Source: Devosia sp.
GTDB taxonomy: Bacteria > Pseudomonadota > Alphaproteobacteria > Rhizobiales > Devosiaceae
Assembly (NCBI GenBank): GCA_016713105.1
Contig: JADJPS010000006.1
Location: forward strand, 169,532 to 233,531
DNA: 64,000 nucleotides
Direction of reading: 5' to 3'
Positions 46,944-55,584 of this stretch are shown here, one piece after another (positions within the stretch are counted from its first letter, which is position 1; every line of letters starts with the position of its first letter). Below the pieces are notes generated by a model. It was not told where the DNA came from and did no database searches. It worked only from the letters and a program-made list of their open reading frames with translations. Made by a program: the position numbers and the translations under genes.

Positions 46944-47856
46944 GCACGAGCCCGACGGCGAGGCCGAAGATGCCGTCGCCGACGATGGTGACCAGTTCCG
47001 GCCCAAGGCCGCCGAGGGCCGGCAACGTCAGCTCCGTCGCATGGGCCAGGTGCTCGATCCATGCTTCGGGGGCGGCGAGGCCGAAGCTCGCCAGTCCGTG
47101 GAGGACAATTCCGCCACCAACCCAGATCATGGCGGCAGTGCCGATGACGCTGAGCGCCTGCATCACCCACGGCATGGCGATGAGGATAGCGCGGCCGGTG
47201 GCACGCCCGAGGCCGGTCCGGGCGCTGCGGGCGAGCAGCAATCCGAAATCGTCGGCCTTCACGATCAGCGCCACGGCGCCATAGACGAGCAGCGTGATGC
47301 CCAGACCGACGAGGGCGAGGGCCGCGGCCTGCTCCACAAAACCGAGCTGCGGCAGCGCGGCCAGGGCGATGGTCATGATCTCGGCCGACAGGATGAAATC
47401 GGTCTGGATGGCACCGGCGATGCGCTCGGCCTCGAGGGTGGCCGGGTCGGCGGCTTCGGCCGGGGTCTCGCCGGCGCGCTCAATGGCGTGGGCGGCGTGC
47501 GGGAAGACGGCCTCGTATAGTTTCTCGGCGCCTTCGAAGCACAGATAGAGCCCGCCCAACGCAAGAACCGGGGTAATGATCCACGGGGCGAAAAAGCTCA
47601 GCGCGAGTGCAGCGGGGAGCAGGATCAAGAGCTTGTTGCGCACCGAACCGGCGGCGATGCGGGCGACGATGGGGAGTTCGCGATCGGCGGCAAAGCCGGT
47701 GACATAGTTGGGTGTCACGGCCGCGTCGTCGATGACCGCGCCGGCAGCCTTGAGCCCGGCCTTCGCCGCCTGGCCGGCGACATCATCGATCGAGGCCGCC
47801 GCGACCTTGGCGAGGGCAGTGACATCGTCGAGCAGGCCCAGCAGTCCGACGCTCAT
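46873..47856 (-). CDS. DUF808 membrane protein
   Basis: 327 residues, 6-8 membrane helices, inner membrane. The family start is LLGLLDDVTALAKVAA, then DDAAVTPNYVTGFAADRELPI, and GLYLCFEGAEKLYE. Function unknown in the literature as far as I know; E. coli YedI belongs here. The start has an excellent AGGAGG site six bases upstream. It overlaps the downstream end of the DUF4432 frame as read, which is suspicious for that gene rather than this one. Confidence 0.88.
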   Translation of the reverse strand: MSVGLLGLLDDVTALAKVAAASIDDVAGQAAKAGLKAAGAVIDDAAVTPNYVTGFAADRELPIVARIAAGSVRNKLLILLPAALALSFFAPWIITPVLALGGLYLCFEGAEKLYEAVFPHAAHAIERAGETPAEAADPATLEAERIAGAIQTDFILSAEIMTIALAALPQLGFVEQAAALALVGLGITLLVYGAVALIVKADDFGLLLARSARTGLGRATGRAILIAMPWVMQALSVIGTAAMIWVGGGIVLHGLASFGLAAPEAWIEHLAHATELTLPALGGLGPELVTIVGDGIFGLAVGLVLIPVIGRLVLPAIRRIRKRFART

Positions 47857-47974
47857 GGCGAATCCTCCTGTACGTGCGGCACCATGCCAGTCCGGCGGCA
47901 TGCCGCAAACAGCGGGGACTGTCGCAAATGCGGCCGCGGCGCTAAAGCTGCCCGGCAATGGCGAGGAGAATGGC

Positions 47975-48643
47975 GTGCTGCCGTGGGTTGAGCTGGGTCG
48001 GGCGAAGGTGCCGGGTGGCGGGGAGTTCCGGCTGATGCAGCGCGGAGACGAGTTCACCATCTTCGCCGGCACCATCGGGCTGATGTCGTCGCGCCAGTCC
48101 GGCTCGGAGGAGGCGATGGCGCGGGTCGCGGCCGAGCGGATCGGGACGCGACCGAAGGCGCGGGTGCTGATCGGCGGACTCGGCATGGGATTCACGGTGC
48201 GCGCCGCGCTCGCGGCGTTCCGGCCGGACGCGGAACTGGTGGTGGCGGAGCTGGTGCCCGAGATCGCCGGGGCCTGGGCCCGCGGGCCGCTGGCGGCGAT
48301 CCACGGCGAGAGCCTCGACGACCCGCGCGTGACGCTGCGGCTGGGTGATGTCGGCGGGGTGATGGCGGGCGACGCGCAAAAATTCGACGCCATCCTGCTC
48401 GATGTCGACAACGGCCCGGAGGGCCTGTCGCGGCCGGGCAACGACGCGCTCTACAGCCATCCCGGCATCGCCAAGGCCAAGGCGGCGCTGCGGCCAGGCG
48501 GCATGCTGGCGGTGTGGTCGGTGGCGCCGGATGCGGGGTTCAGCAAGCGACTGGGGCAGTCGGGAATGCGGGTGGAGGAACTGAAGGCCAGGGCGCATGG
48601 CGGCAAGGGCGCGCGGCATGTGATCTGGGTGGGGACGAAGTAG
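47975..48643 (+). CDS. Spermidine-synthase-like SAM-binding protein
   Basis: 222 residues with the Rossmann fold of spermidine synthases/methyltransferases. SAM-binding motif I is VLIGGLGMGFTVRAALAA, motif II VVAELVPEIAGAW, and the acidic loop AILLDVDNGPEGLSRPGN. It lacks the N-terminal beta domain of true spermidine synthases, so it is a spermidine-synthase-like protein of unknown substrate. The start is the GTG at 47975 behind AGGAGAATGGC. Divergent from DUF808. Confidence 0.8.
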   Translation: MLPWVELGRAKVPGGGEFRLMQRGDEFTIFAGTIGLMSSRQSGSEEAMARVAAERIGTRPKARVLIGGLGMGFTVRAALAAFRPDAELVVAELVPEIAGAWARGPLAAIHGESLDDPRVTLRLGDVGGVMAGDAQKFDAILLDVDNGPEGLSRPGNDALYSHPGIAKAKAALRPGGMLAVWSVAPDAGFSKRLGQSGMRVEELKARAHGGKGARHVIWVGTK

Positions 48644-48884
48644 GGTAGGGCTCTGACCCTAGGCAACCGCCTGCCGCGCATCCAGTACCGCGTTCGATCG
48701 GCCGGTGGTCGTGCAGACGGCCAGAACTGGTCGGCCTTCAGGCGGCGGCCGAACGGCATCGATGGTCCATGGGTGTCGCCCGCGGCCGTGGCGAGCCACC
48801 CGTACGGCTCGACCGGCGCGCGCCGCGGCAAGGACGGGGAGCGGCTATCGCTCCATCCCGATCCCGAACGGCAGCAGCGGAGCA

Positions 48885-50102
48885 TCATCCGCCGCAAATC
48901 ACCTCCACGCGGCGGTTGAGCGAGCGTCCGGCTTCGTCTTCATTGCTGGCAATGGGCTCGGCTTCTCCCCGCCCCAGCGCCGTCATCTTCCCGGCGTCGA
49001 GCCCCAGTGCGGCCAGAGCATTCACCACTGACTGCGCGCGTCGTTGCGAAAGGTCGAGATTGTAGCTGTCGCTGCCCTCGCTGGAAGAGTGGCCCCGGAT
49101 CTCGATGCGGGAGGCCTCGACGCCCGCAAGGCTCTCGTGCAGCGCCGCGACAAGTGGCGCCGACTGGGGCCGGATGACATCGGAATCATAGCCGAACCCG
49201 ATGCCATGGATGGTCGCGCCGCAACCAAGCGCTGGTGCCGCCGGCTCAGAGCACGACGAAGCCGCCGCCGCTGCGCCATCGTAGATGCGAAAGGGGGCGC
49301 CATTGGTCGACCTGAGCCCGCGCACGGCACCGTCTTCGCCGACGATGAGGATAAATTGGGACCTTATCCCGACGGGGTTTGCGCCGAGGGCGCGAAGCAC
49401 AACCCCATCCACGGTGCCGCTGAGCGGGCTGTCCCCGTCATAGCAGCCGGTCACGGCAGTGCCATCCTGCGCCAGCGACAGATCGACGCCCCGCCCCCGC
49501 CAGGAACCAGTGAAGCGGTCGGACAGATCGAGCCCGCTCTGCGTGCCATTGCCGATCAGTTCTGAGAACTCCAGGAAGGTCGCGTCGCGCTCGATGGAGA
49601 TACCTCCCGAGAGCTCGAGGCGTATCCACGACACCTCGCGGGCAGCGCCCACCATCTCAAGTTCGCTGACCTCGTCGGGCGTGGTGTGCGTCGCAAGGGC
49701 ACCCTGTGCCAGAATCTCAAACGGCCCATCGGCGCCAACCTCCGATCCGAGAACCCGCACGTTCTTGAAGAATGTCTGCGAAGGACTTGGCGTCTCGGCG
49801 ACGCCCGGCACCGCGAACCGGTCAAATCGGGTCGGCGCGGGCAGGGCGTAAACCAGCCCGAGCACCGTATCGGCGCCGCCGGGCCGAGGAGTCATCACCA
49901 GCCCCGTGCCGCGACCGTCAATTGCGGCGGTGGCATGCTCCATGTTGGTGCGCAGGTCAGCGCCGCCCGTGTCGATGGTAATCGGCAGCACGCCCTGTGC
50001 AAAAGTCATCAGGTCCGGTCGCCCGACTTCCTCCTGTGCCTGACCGCCGCTCGCCAGTGCAAGTACGCCCAGTACCACCGCGATCCAGCCGGTATTCTTC
50101 AT
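48885..50102 (-). CDS. OmpA-C-domain protein with large unknown N-terminal region
   Basis: 405 residues. Signal peptide ends SGGQAQ. Residues about 25-280 form an unrecognised, beta-rich region starting VGRPDLMTFAQGVLPI, with conserved-looking DRFTGSWRGRGVDLSL and a Cys-containing loop (TGCYDGDSPLSG). Residues 300-400 are an OmpA-like peptidoglycan-binding domain: FGYDSDVIRP, IEIRGHSSSEGSDSYNLDLS, SQRRAQSVV, and GRGEAEPIASN. It is probably a periplasmic cell-wall-anchored lipoprotein-like protein, though no lipobox Cys is seen. Start ATG 50102 has an AGGGGA site. Confidence 0.8.
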   Translation of the reverse strand: MKNTGWIAVVLGVLALASGGQAQEEVGRPDLMTFAQGVLPITIDTGGADLRTNMEHATAAIDGRGTGLVMTPRPGGADTVLGLVYALPAPTRFDRFAVPGVAETPSPSQTFFKNVRVLGSEVGADGPFEILAQGALATHTTPDEVSELEMVGAAREVSWIRLELSGGISIERDATFLEFSELIGNGTQSGLDLSDRFTGSWRGRGVDLSLAQDGTAVTGCYDGDSPLSGTVDGVVLRALGANPVGIRSQFILIVGEDGAVRGLRSTNGAPFRIYDGAAAAASSCSEPAAPALGCGATIHGIGFGYDSDVIRPQSAPLVAALHESLAGVEASRIEIRGHSSSEGSDSYNLDLSQRRAQSVVNALAALGLDAGKMTALGRGEAEPIASNEDEAGRSLNRRVEVICGG

Positions 50103-50519
50103 CCGGATGTCCCCCTGCCGACAAGTTGACCTGACGCTGCAGTGCAGACTAGCGCCATTGTCGCTGTTGTCGACCCGATAATTCGCCGAAGCAGCGCAAC
50201 GCCACTCACGTCTCGCGACTATGTGCTGCCGTGGATGTTGGACATGCGGCTCACTAAATTTGCTCGACACCTTGGAGAGTCGGGCCGGCATGACCCGATA
50301 TTTTCCAGCGGGCATGCCACCCGTCGGCAAGACCCGGGATTGCGCTCGGATCAACGGCCTTCGGCGCGCCGAGATGCTGTTGATCCGTCTTGCTCCGTCC
50401 CCGTTACAAACGCGTCGAACGTCCCACCATCGGTTGCGCCGGTCCACCTCACCCGCTGCGGGAGAAAAAGGAAAGGGCCCCGCGGGGCCCTTTCCAATTC
50501 ACGTCGATCGATCCGGCGA
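50103..50519. other. Intergenic region between OmpA-like gene and glnA
   Basis: 417 bases with no gene I can support. It holds the OmpA-like gene promoter on its left, a fragment of a dispersed repeat (CACCTCACCCGCTGCGGGAG, 50447-50466) and the glnA terminator on the right. Short frames here look like chance. Confidence 0.6.
50470..50495 (-). terminator. Rho-independent terminator of glnA
   Basis: A perfect 26-base palindrome, GGAAAGGGCCCCG with its complement, directly 25 bases after the glnA stop. On the minus strand it is followed by TTTTTCTCCC, a classic terminator tail. Confidence 0.9.
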
Positions 50520-51929
50520 TCAGGCCGAGTAGTACATCTCGTACTCGACCGGGTGCGGGGTGTGCTCGAACTTGATGACTTCCGTCATCTTGAGCTCGAT
50601 GTAGCTGTCGATCTGGTCGTTGTCGAAGACGCCACCGGCGGTGAGGAAACCGCGGTCCTTGTCGAGGCTTTCGAGGGCCTCGCGGAGCGAGCCGCAGACC
50701 GTCGGGATCTGCTTGAGTTCTTCCGGCGGCAGCTCGTAGAGGTCCTTGTCCATCGGGTCGCCCGGGTGGATCTTGTTCTTGATGCCGTCGACGCCGGCCA
50801 TCAGCATCGCGGCGAAGCCCAGGTACGGGTTGGCCAGCGGATCGGGGAAGCGGACCTCGACGCGCTTGGCCTTGGGCGACTGGCCGAACGGGATACGGCA
50901 GGACGCCGAGCGGTTGCGCGCCGAATAGGCGAGCAGCACGGGGGCTTCGAAACCGGGGACCAGGCGCTTGTAGCTGTTGGTGGTCGGGTTGGTGAAGGCG
51001 TTGATGGCCTTGGCGTGCTTGATGATGCCGCCGATGTAGTAGAGGGCATCCATCGACAGGCCAGCATACTGGTCGCCGGCGAACAAAGGCTTGCCGTCCT
51101 TCCAGATCGACTGGTGGCAGTGCATGCCCGAGCCGTTGTCGCCATAGACCGGCTTGGGCATGAAGGTCACGGTCTTGCCGTAGGCCTGGGCCACCTGCTG
51201 GATCACGTACTTGTAGATCTGCACGCTGTCGGCCGACTTGATGATCGGCTGGAACTTGATGCCCAGTTCGTGCTGGGCCGAGGCCACCTCGTGGTGGTGC
51301 TTCTCGATCGGCACGCCCATCGAGGCCATAGCCGCCAGCATCTCGCCGCGCATGTCCTGGGCGGTGTCGAGCGGGGGCACCGGGAAGTAGCCCTTCTTCA
51401 GCCCGATGTGGTGGCCGTTATTGCCCGACTCGTACTCGGTGTCGTTGTTGGTCGGCAGTTCCGAGTGATCGACCGAGAAGCCGACCTTGTAGGTGGTGTT
51501 GGAGTAGCGCACGTCGTCGAAGATGAAGAATTCCGGCTCGGGGCCGAAATAGACGCTGTCGCCGAGGCCGAGTTCCTTGACATAGGCCTCCGCCTTCTTG
51601 GCGGTGGTGCGCGGGTCGCGGCTGTAGGGCTGGTAAGTCAGCGGATCGAGCACGTCGCAGTTGATCGCGAGGGTCGAGGCGCCGAAGAACGGGTCCATGT
51701 AGGCCGAGTCCGGATCGGGCATCAGCACCATGTCGCTCTCGTTGATCGCCTTCCAGCCCGCGATCGACGAGCCGTCGAACATGGTGCCTTCTTCGAACAG
51801 GTCCTCGTCGACCATGGTGACGTCGAAGGTCACGTGCTGCAGCTTGCCCCGCGGGTCGGTGAAGCGCAGGTCGACATACTTGATGTCCTCGTCCTTGAGC
51901 TTCTTGAGGATGTCGCTTGCCGTGGTCAT
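50520..51929 (-). CDS. glnA: Glutamine synthetase type I
   Basis: Condenses ammonia and glutamate to glutamine. 469 residues, the standard GSI-beta length. Motifs: FTDPRGKLQH near the start, FDGSSIAGWKAINESDM, MHCHQSIWKDGKPLF, and the adenylylation loop KDLYELPPEELK with its target Tyr near 398, so activity should be controlled by GlnE. The gene lies 58 bases downstream of glnB and the pair are read from the sigma-54 promoter found upstream. Confidence 0.97.
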   Translation of the reverse strand: MTTASDILKKLKDEDIKYVDLRFTDPRGKLQHVTFDVTMVDEDLFEEGTMFDGSSIAGWKAINESDMVLMPDPDSAYMDPFFGASTLAINCDVLDPLTYQPYSRDPRTTAKKAEAYVKELGLGDSVYFGPEPEFFIFDDVRYSNTTYKVGFSVDHSELPTNNDTEYESGNNGHHIGLKKGYFPVPPLDTAQDMRGEMLAAMASMGVPIEKHHHEVASAQHELGIKFQPIIKSADSVQIYKYVIQQVAQAYGKTVTFMPKPVYGDNGSGMHCHQSIWKDGKPLFAGDQYAGLSMDALYYIGGIIKHAKAINAFTNPTTNSYKRLVPGFEAPVLLAYSARNRSASCRIPFGQSPKAKRVEVRFPDPLANPYLGFAAMLMAGVDGIKNKIHPGDPMDKDLYELPPEELKQIPTVCGSLREALESLDKDRGFLTAGGVFDNDQIDSYIELKMTEVIKFEHTPHPVEYEMYYSA

Positions 51930-51987
51930 TAGGTTCCCCTGTTAAGGTCTGGAGTTTTTCGGTAGGGCCGGCACGTCGCGCATTGTT

Positions 51988-52326
51988 CTAGAGCGCGTCG
52001 TCGCCGAATTCGCCGGTGCGGATGCGGATGGCCTGTTCGATCGAGTAGACGAAGATCTTGCCGTCGCCGATGCGACCGGTTTGCGCGGCCGAGCGGATGG
52101 CTTCGATGGCCTTTTCGGCGAGATCGTCGGGGCAGACCACTTCGATCTTCACCTTGGGCAGGAAATCCACCACGTATTCGGCGCCGCGATAGAGCTCGGT
52201 ATGGCCCTTCTGGCGGCCGAACCCCTTGGCTTCGGTCACGGTGATGCCCTGCAGACCAACTTCCTGCAGCGCTTCCTTCACTTCGTCGAGCTTGAACGGC
52301 TTTACGATAGCCTCGATCTTCTTCAT
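51988..52326 (-). CDS. glnB: Nitrogen regulatory protein PII
   Basis: PII signal protein, 112 residues, the exact family length. The T-loop has GRQKGHTELYRGAEYV with the uridylylation target Tyr51; the B- and C-loop motifs are DGKIFVYSIEQAIRIRTGE. It binds ATP/ADP and 2-oxoglutarate and controls GlnE, GlnD-linked signals and NtrB. It is first in the glnB-glnA operon behind an NtrC-type promoter, so it is made in larger amounts under nitrogen limitation. Confidence 0.97.
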   Translation of the reverse strand: MKKIEAIVKPFKLDEVKEALQEVGLQGITVTEAKGFGRQKGHTELYRGAEYVVDFLPKVKIEVVCPDDLAEKAIEAIRSAAQTGRIGDGKIFVYSIEQAIRIRTGEFGDDAL

Positions 52327-52367
52327 TCAGGCCTCCACTCTGGCACCGGTAGTGCCGCCGGTATGTA

Positions 52368-52383
52368 TGCAGGGGCTGTGCCA
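52368..52383 (-). promoter_or_regulatory. Sigma-54 promoter of glnB-glnA
   Basis: On the minus strand TGGCACAGCCCCTGCA: GG and GC are 10 bases apart, matching TGGCACG-N4-TTGCA in all but two positions. The predicted start lies near 52357, giving a glnB leader of about 30 bases. Confidence 0.8.
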
Positions 52384-52469
52384 GCGGCAATCGCGGTAGA
52401 AAACCGCAACCGCAGCAAGCCGTTATCATGCAAACTTCATCCTGCCTTCGACTGTTGGGCTTTGATGTG

Positions 52470-52486
52470 TGCACAAGAAGTGTGCA
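52470..52486. promoter_or_regulatory. NtrC-binding site
   Basis: TGCACA-N5-TGTGCA, a perfect palindrome matching the NtrC enhancer TGCACC-N5-GGTGCA apart from the innermost bases. It sits about 120 bases upstream of the sigma-54 start, the usual enhancer distance. The next gene on the other strand begins at 52613, so it could also be influenced. Confidence 0.7.
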
Positions 52487-52612
52487 GATTGCATGTATCG
52501 TGGGCATGACGCAACGTTCGGGCTGCATCGTCTGCCTGCAATTCCATCAGTCGAGGTGACGGCAACCGGGAAATGACCCAGAGTGCCGGAATCGTCATGA
52601 CTGGAGTCTGCC

Positions 52613-53818
52613 ATGGGCCATGTTTCCGGCCGCACCTATCTCGCCATCCCCGGCCCGTCCGTGGTGCCCGACCGGGTGCTGAATGCCATGCATCGTGCCT
52701 CGCCCAATATCTACGAGGGCGAGATCGTCGCGATCACGCACGCCGTTGTCGCCGACCTGAAGCGTCTGGTCGGCACCGACCAGCATGTTGCCATCTACAT
52801 CGCCAACGGTCATGGCGGCTGGGAAGCAGCGAGCAGCAACATGTTCTCGCGCGGCGACAGAGCTCTCTGCGCGGCAACCGGCCGCTTTGGCCACGGCTGG
52901 GCTGAGGCAACGCGGCGGATGGGGGTGGAGGTCGAGGTTCTTGATTTCGGCATGTCGGCAGCCGCCGATCCGGAGCGGATCGCTGCTGCCTTGCGGGCCG
53001 ACGCGGCGCACGCCATCCGCGCCGTGCTGGTGACGCATGTCGACACGGCCTCTTCGGCGCTGAGCGACATCGCGGCCATTCGCGCGGCGATCGACGCCAC
53101 CGGCCATCCGGCGCTGCTCGCGGTCGATGCCATCGCCTCGATCGGCTGCGACGAGCTGCGCATGGACGAGTGGGGCATCGATGTCCTGGTCGGGGCCTGC
53201 CAGAAGGGCCTGATGCTGCCGCCCGGCCTCGCCTTCGTGTGGTTCTCCGAACGGGCGATGGCGCGCTCCACGGTCGCCGGGCTCGTCACCCCGTACTGGG
53301 ACTGGCGCCCGCGCGGCACGGCCACGGAGTTCTACCAGTTCTTCGGTGGCACCGCGCCGACGGCACACCTCCATGGCCTCAGGGAGGCCCTGGGCATGAT
53401 CCTCGAGGAGGAAGGGCTGGCGCAGGTCTGGCGCCGGCACGAGGCGCTGTCGCGCGCCGTGTGGGCGGCCTTCGACGCCTGGCGGGCAGGGGGCCGCGAC
53501 ATCGCCCTCAACATCGCCGAGCCGGGGCATCGCGGCCGCTCGGTCACTGCGGCCCGGATCGGCAATGGCGGGGCAGGAAGGTTGCGCCGCTGGCTCGAGG
53601 CCGAAGCCGGGGTAACGCTCGGCATCGGCTTGGGCATGGCACTGCCGGGCGAGCCGGCCTATGGCGACTTCCTGCGGATCGGCCACATGGGGCACGCCAA
53701 TGCCCACATGGTGCTCGGTGTGCTGGCCAGCATGGAGGCCGGCATGGCGGCGCTGTCGATCCCCCACGGTCCGGGGGCGATCGAGGCGGCGGCTGCGGCG
53801 TTTGCGCGGGCGACGTAG
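52613..53818 (+). CDS. Class V PLP-dependent aminotransferase
   Basis: 401 residues of the serine/alanine-glyoxylate aminotransferase type. The family start is TYLAIPGPSVVPDRVLNAMH with PNIYEG; PLP lysine is in VGACQKGLMLPPG; the Asp holding the PLP nitrogen is in LLAVDAIASIG. The usual substrates are serine or alanine with glyoxylate; here it could run a photorespiratory-like or one-carbon route, but no partner gene is near. It is divergent from glnB and is followed by tRNA-Leu. Confidence 0.88.
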   Translation: MGHVSGRTYLAIPGPSVVPDRVLNAMHRASPNIYEGEIVAITHAVVADLKRLVGTDQHVAIYIANGHGGWEAASSNMFSRGDRALCAATGRFGHGWAEATRRMGVEVEVLDFGMSAAADPERIAAALRADAAHAIRAVLVTHVDTASSALSDIAAIRAAIDATGHPALLAVDAIASIGCDELRMDEWGIDVLVGACQKGLMLPPGLAFVWFSERAMARSTVAGLVTPYWDWRPRGTATEFYQFFGGTAPTAHLHGLREALGMILEEEGLAQVWRRHEALSRAVWAAFDAWRAGGRDIALNIAEPGHRGRSVTAARIGNGGAGRLRRWLEAEAGVTLGIGLGMALPGEPAYGDFLRIGHMGHANAHMVLGVLASMEAGMAALSIPHGPGAIEAAAAAFARAT

Positions 53819-53900
53819 CTGGACGGTCAGGGCCAATCGCCCTTTGACCTTGCCCCCGCTTTGCCATATATGCACGCGACCCCCGGCCGAGGGGACCTTC

Positions 53901-53985
53901 GCGGGTGTGGCGGAACTGGTAGACGCACTGGATTTAGGTTCCAGCGCCGAAAGGCGTGGAGGTTCGAGCCCTCTCACCCGCACCA
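53901..53985 (+). tRNA. tRNA-Leu (UAG)
   Basis: 85 bases, CCA encoded. The acceptor stem GCGGGTG pairs with CACCCGC; D-arm GGCGGAACTGGTAGACGC; anticodon stem-loop CTGGA TTTAGGT TCCAG with anticodon TAG; a long variable arm (CGCCGAAAGGCG) as expected for Leu; T-arm GGTTCGAGCC. It reads CUA and, by wobble, other CUN codons. Confidence 0.95.
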
Positions 53986-54037
53986 GCTGCGCTCTATCCC
54001 CGGCCAACCGAACTTTGTGAGACAACGGGATACCCTA

Positions 54038-55415
54038 ATGCAGGTCACAGAAACCCTCAACGAGGGCCTCAAGCGCAAACTCTCAGTGGTCATTCCGAAG
54101 ACCGACCTGAGCGCGCGGCTCGATGCACGCCTCGACGAGCTCAAGGGCACGGCGAACATCAAGGGCTTCCGCCCCGGCAAGGTCCCGGTCGCGCACCTCA
54201 AGAAGGTGTATGGGCGTTCCGCCATGTCGGAAGTGCTTTCGGACGCGATCAACGCGACCGTCAGCAAGACGCTGGACGAGCGCTCCGAGCGCGCTGCGAC
54301 CCAGCCCAAGGTCGACCTGCCGGACGATCAGGGCACGATCAACAAGGTGCTGGACGGCGAGGCCGATCTCAGTTTCGAGGTCAGCTACGAGGTGCTGCCG
54401 CCGGTCGCCCTGATGGATCTCAAGGCGATCAAGATCGACAAGCCGGTGGTCGATCTGGACGAGAAGGACGTCGACACCGAGGTGAACCGCGTGTTCGCGC
54501 AGCAGCGCGGCTACGAGGACAAGGGCGATGGCGCGGTGGTCGAGAACGGCGACCGCCTGGGCCTGAGCTTCAAGGGCACCATCGACGGTGAAGCCTTCGC
54601 CGGCGGATCGGCCGATCATGCGCACCTCACCGTCGGCTCGGGCGAGTTCATCCCGGGCTTCGAGGAGCAGCTGATCGGCATGAAGAAGGGCGAGACCCGG
54701 ACGATCAAGGTCACGTTCCCCAAGGACTACGCGCAGGAGAACCTCGCCGGCAAGGACGCCGAGTTCGAGGTGACGATCCTGCATGCCGACGGTCCGAAGG
54801 CGGGCGAGCTCGACGATGACTTCGCCAAGACGCTGGGTCTCGAGAACGTGGCGGCGCTGCGCGACGCGGTGAAGGACCAGATGCGTGCCGCCCTCGATTC
54901 GATGGGCCGGCAGGCGACCAAGCGCCAGATTCTGGATGCGCTCGACGATGGCCACAAGTTCGATGTGCCCGAGCAGCTGGTCGAGGCCGAGTTCAACACA
55001 ATCTGGCAGCGCGTGGTGCACGAGGTCGAGCATCACGGCCGGTCCTTCGAGGACGAGGGCGACCGAGGAGGCAGCCCGGGAGCAGTATCGCAAGATCGCC
55101 GAACGCCGCGTGCGGCTCGGACTCGTGGTGGCCGAGATCGGCAACAAGAACAAGATCGAAGTGACCGAGGAAGAGCATCAGCAGGCGCTGATCGGCGAAG
55201 TGCGCCGCTTCTCTGGACAGGAACAGCAGGTTTACGACTACTACCGCAAGAACCCGCAGGCGCTGGCCGCACTGCGTGCGCCGGTGTTCGAGAACAAGGT
55301 GGTCGATTTCATCGGCGAGCTGGCCGAAAAGACCGACAAGCCGATGACCCGCGCCGAGCTGAGCAAGCTCATCGCCTCGGACGAGGACGAGGTTCCGGAG
55401 GAACACCACCACTGA
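54038..55415 (+). CDS. tig: Trigger factor, frame broken near 55058
   Basis: Ribosome-bound chaperone and prolyl isomerase. The N-terminal ribosome-binding domain has GFRPGKVPVAHLKKVYG; the PPIase domain has GDRLGLSFKGTIDGEAFAGG and FIPGFEEQLIGMKKGE; the C-terminal chaperone arms follow. At the GGG run 55057-55059 the frame shifts: removing one G joins SFEDEA to TEEAAREQYRKIAERR, and translation ends at 55415 (EVPEEHHH). Total near 459 residues, family length. Frame conservation on both sides argues for a base error. tRNA-Leu lies 52 bases upstream, a common alphaproteobacterial arrangement. Confidence 0.93.
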
Positions 55416-55441
55416 GGTGGAGTGTTTCGGGAGAGTTTCAG

Positions 55442-55467
55442 GGCCGCCCTTCGGGGCGGCCTTTTGT
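55442..55467 (+). terminator. Rho-independent terminator after tig
   Basis: GGCCGCCC-TTCG-GGGCGGCC followed by TTTTGTT, an 8-bp stem with a stable UUCG loop, 27 bases after the tig stop. Confidence 0.9.
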
Positions 55468-55584
55468 TGTTGGGGCGTCGGCGACAAGGTGCCTCGGGTT
55501 TTCTTCCTTCGCCCGCAGGGGAGAAGGCGATCCCGGTCCGGGCCTACCTTGTGTTTGCCTGCGCTCGGGATAGGCTGCGCTCTC

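Noticed and set aside
46873..48441. DUF808 frame extended upstream to about 520 codons
   Set aside because: The ATG at 47856 has AGGAGG upstream and matches the family start; the extension is antisense to the spermidine-synthase-like gene.
48644..48884. Possible gene between the spermidine-synthase-like and OmpA-like genes
   Set aside because: Frames here are short and Arg/Ala-rich without start signals; treated as plain intergenic DNA.
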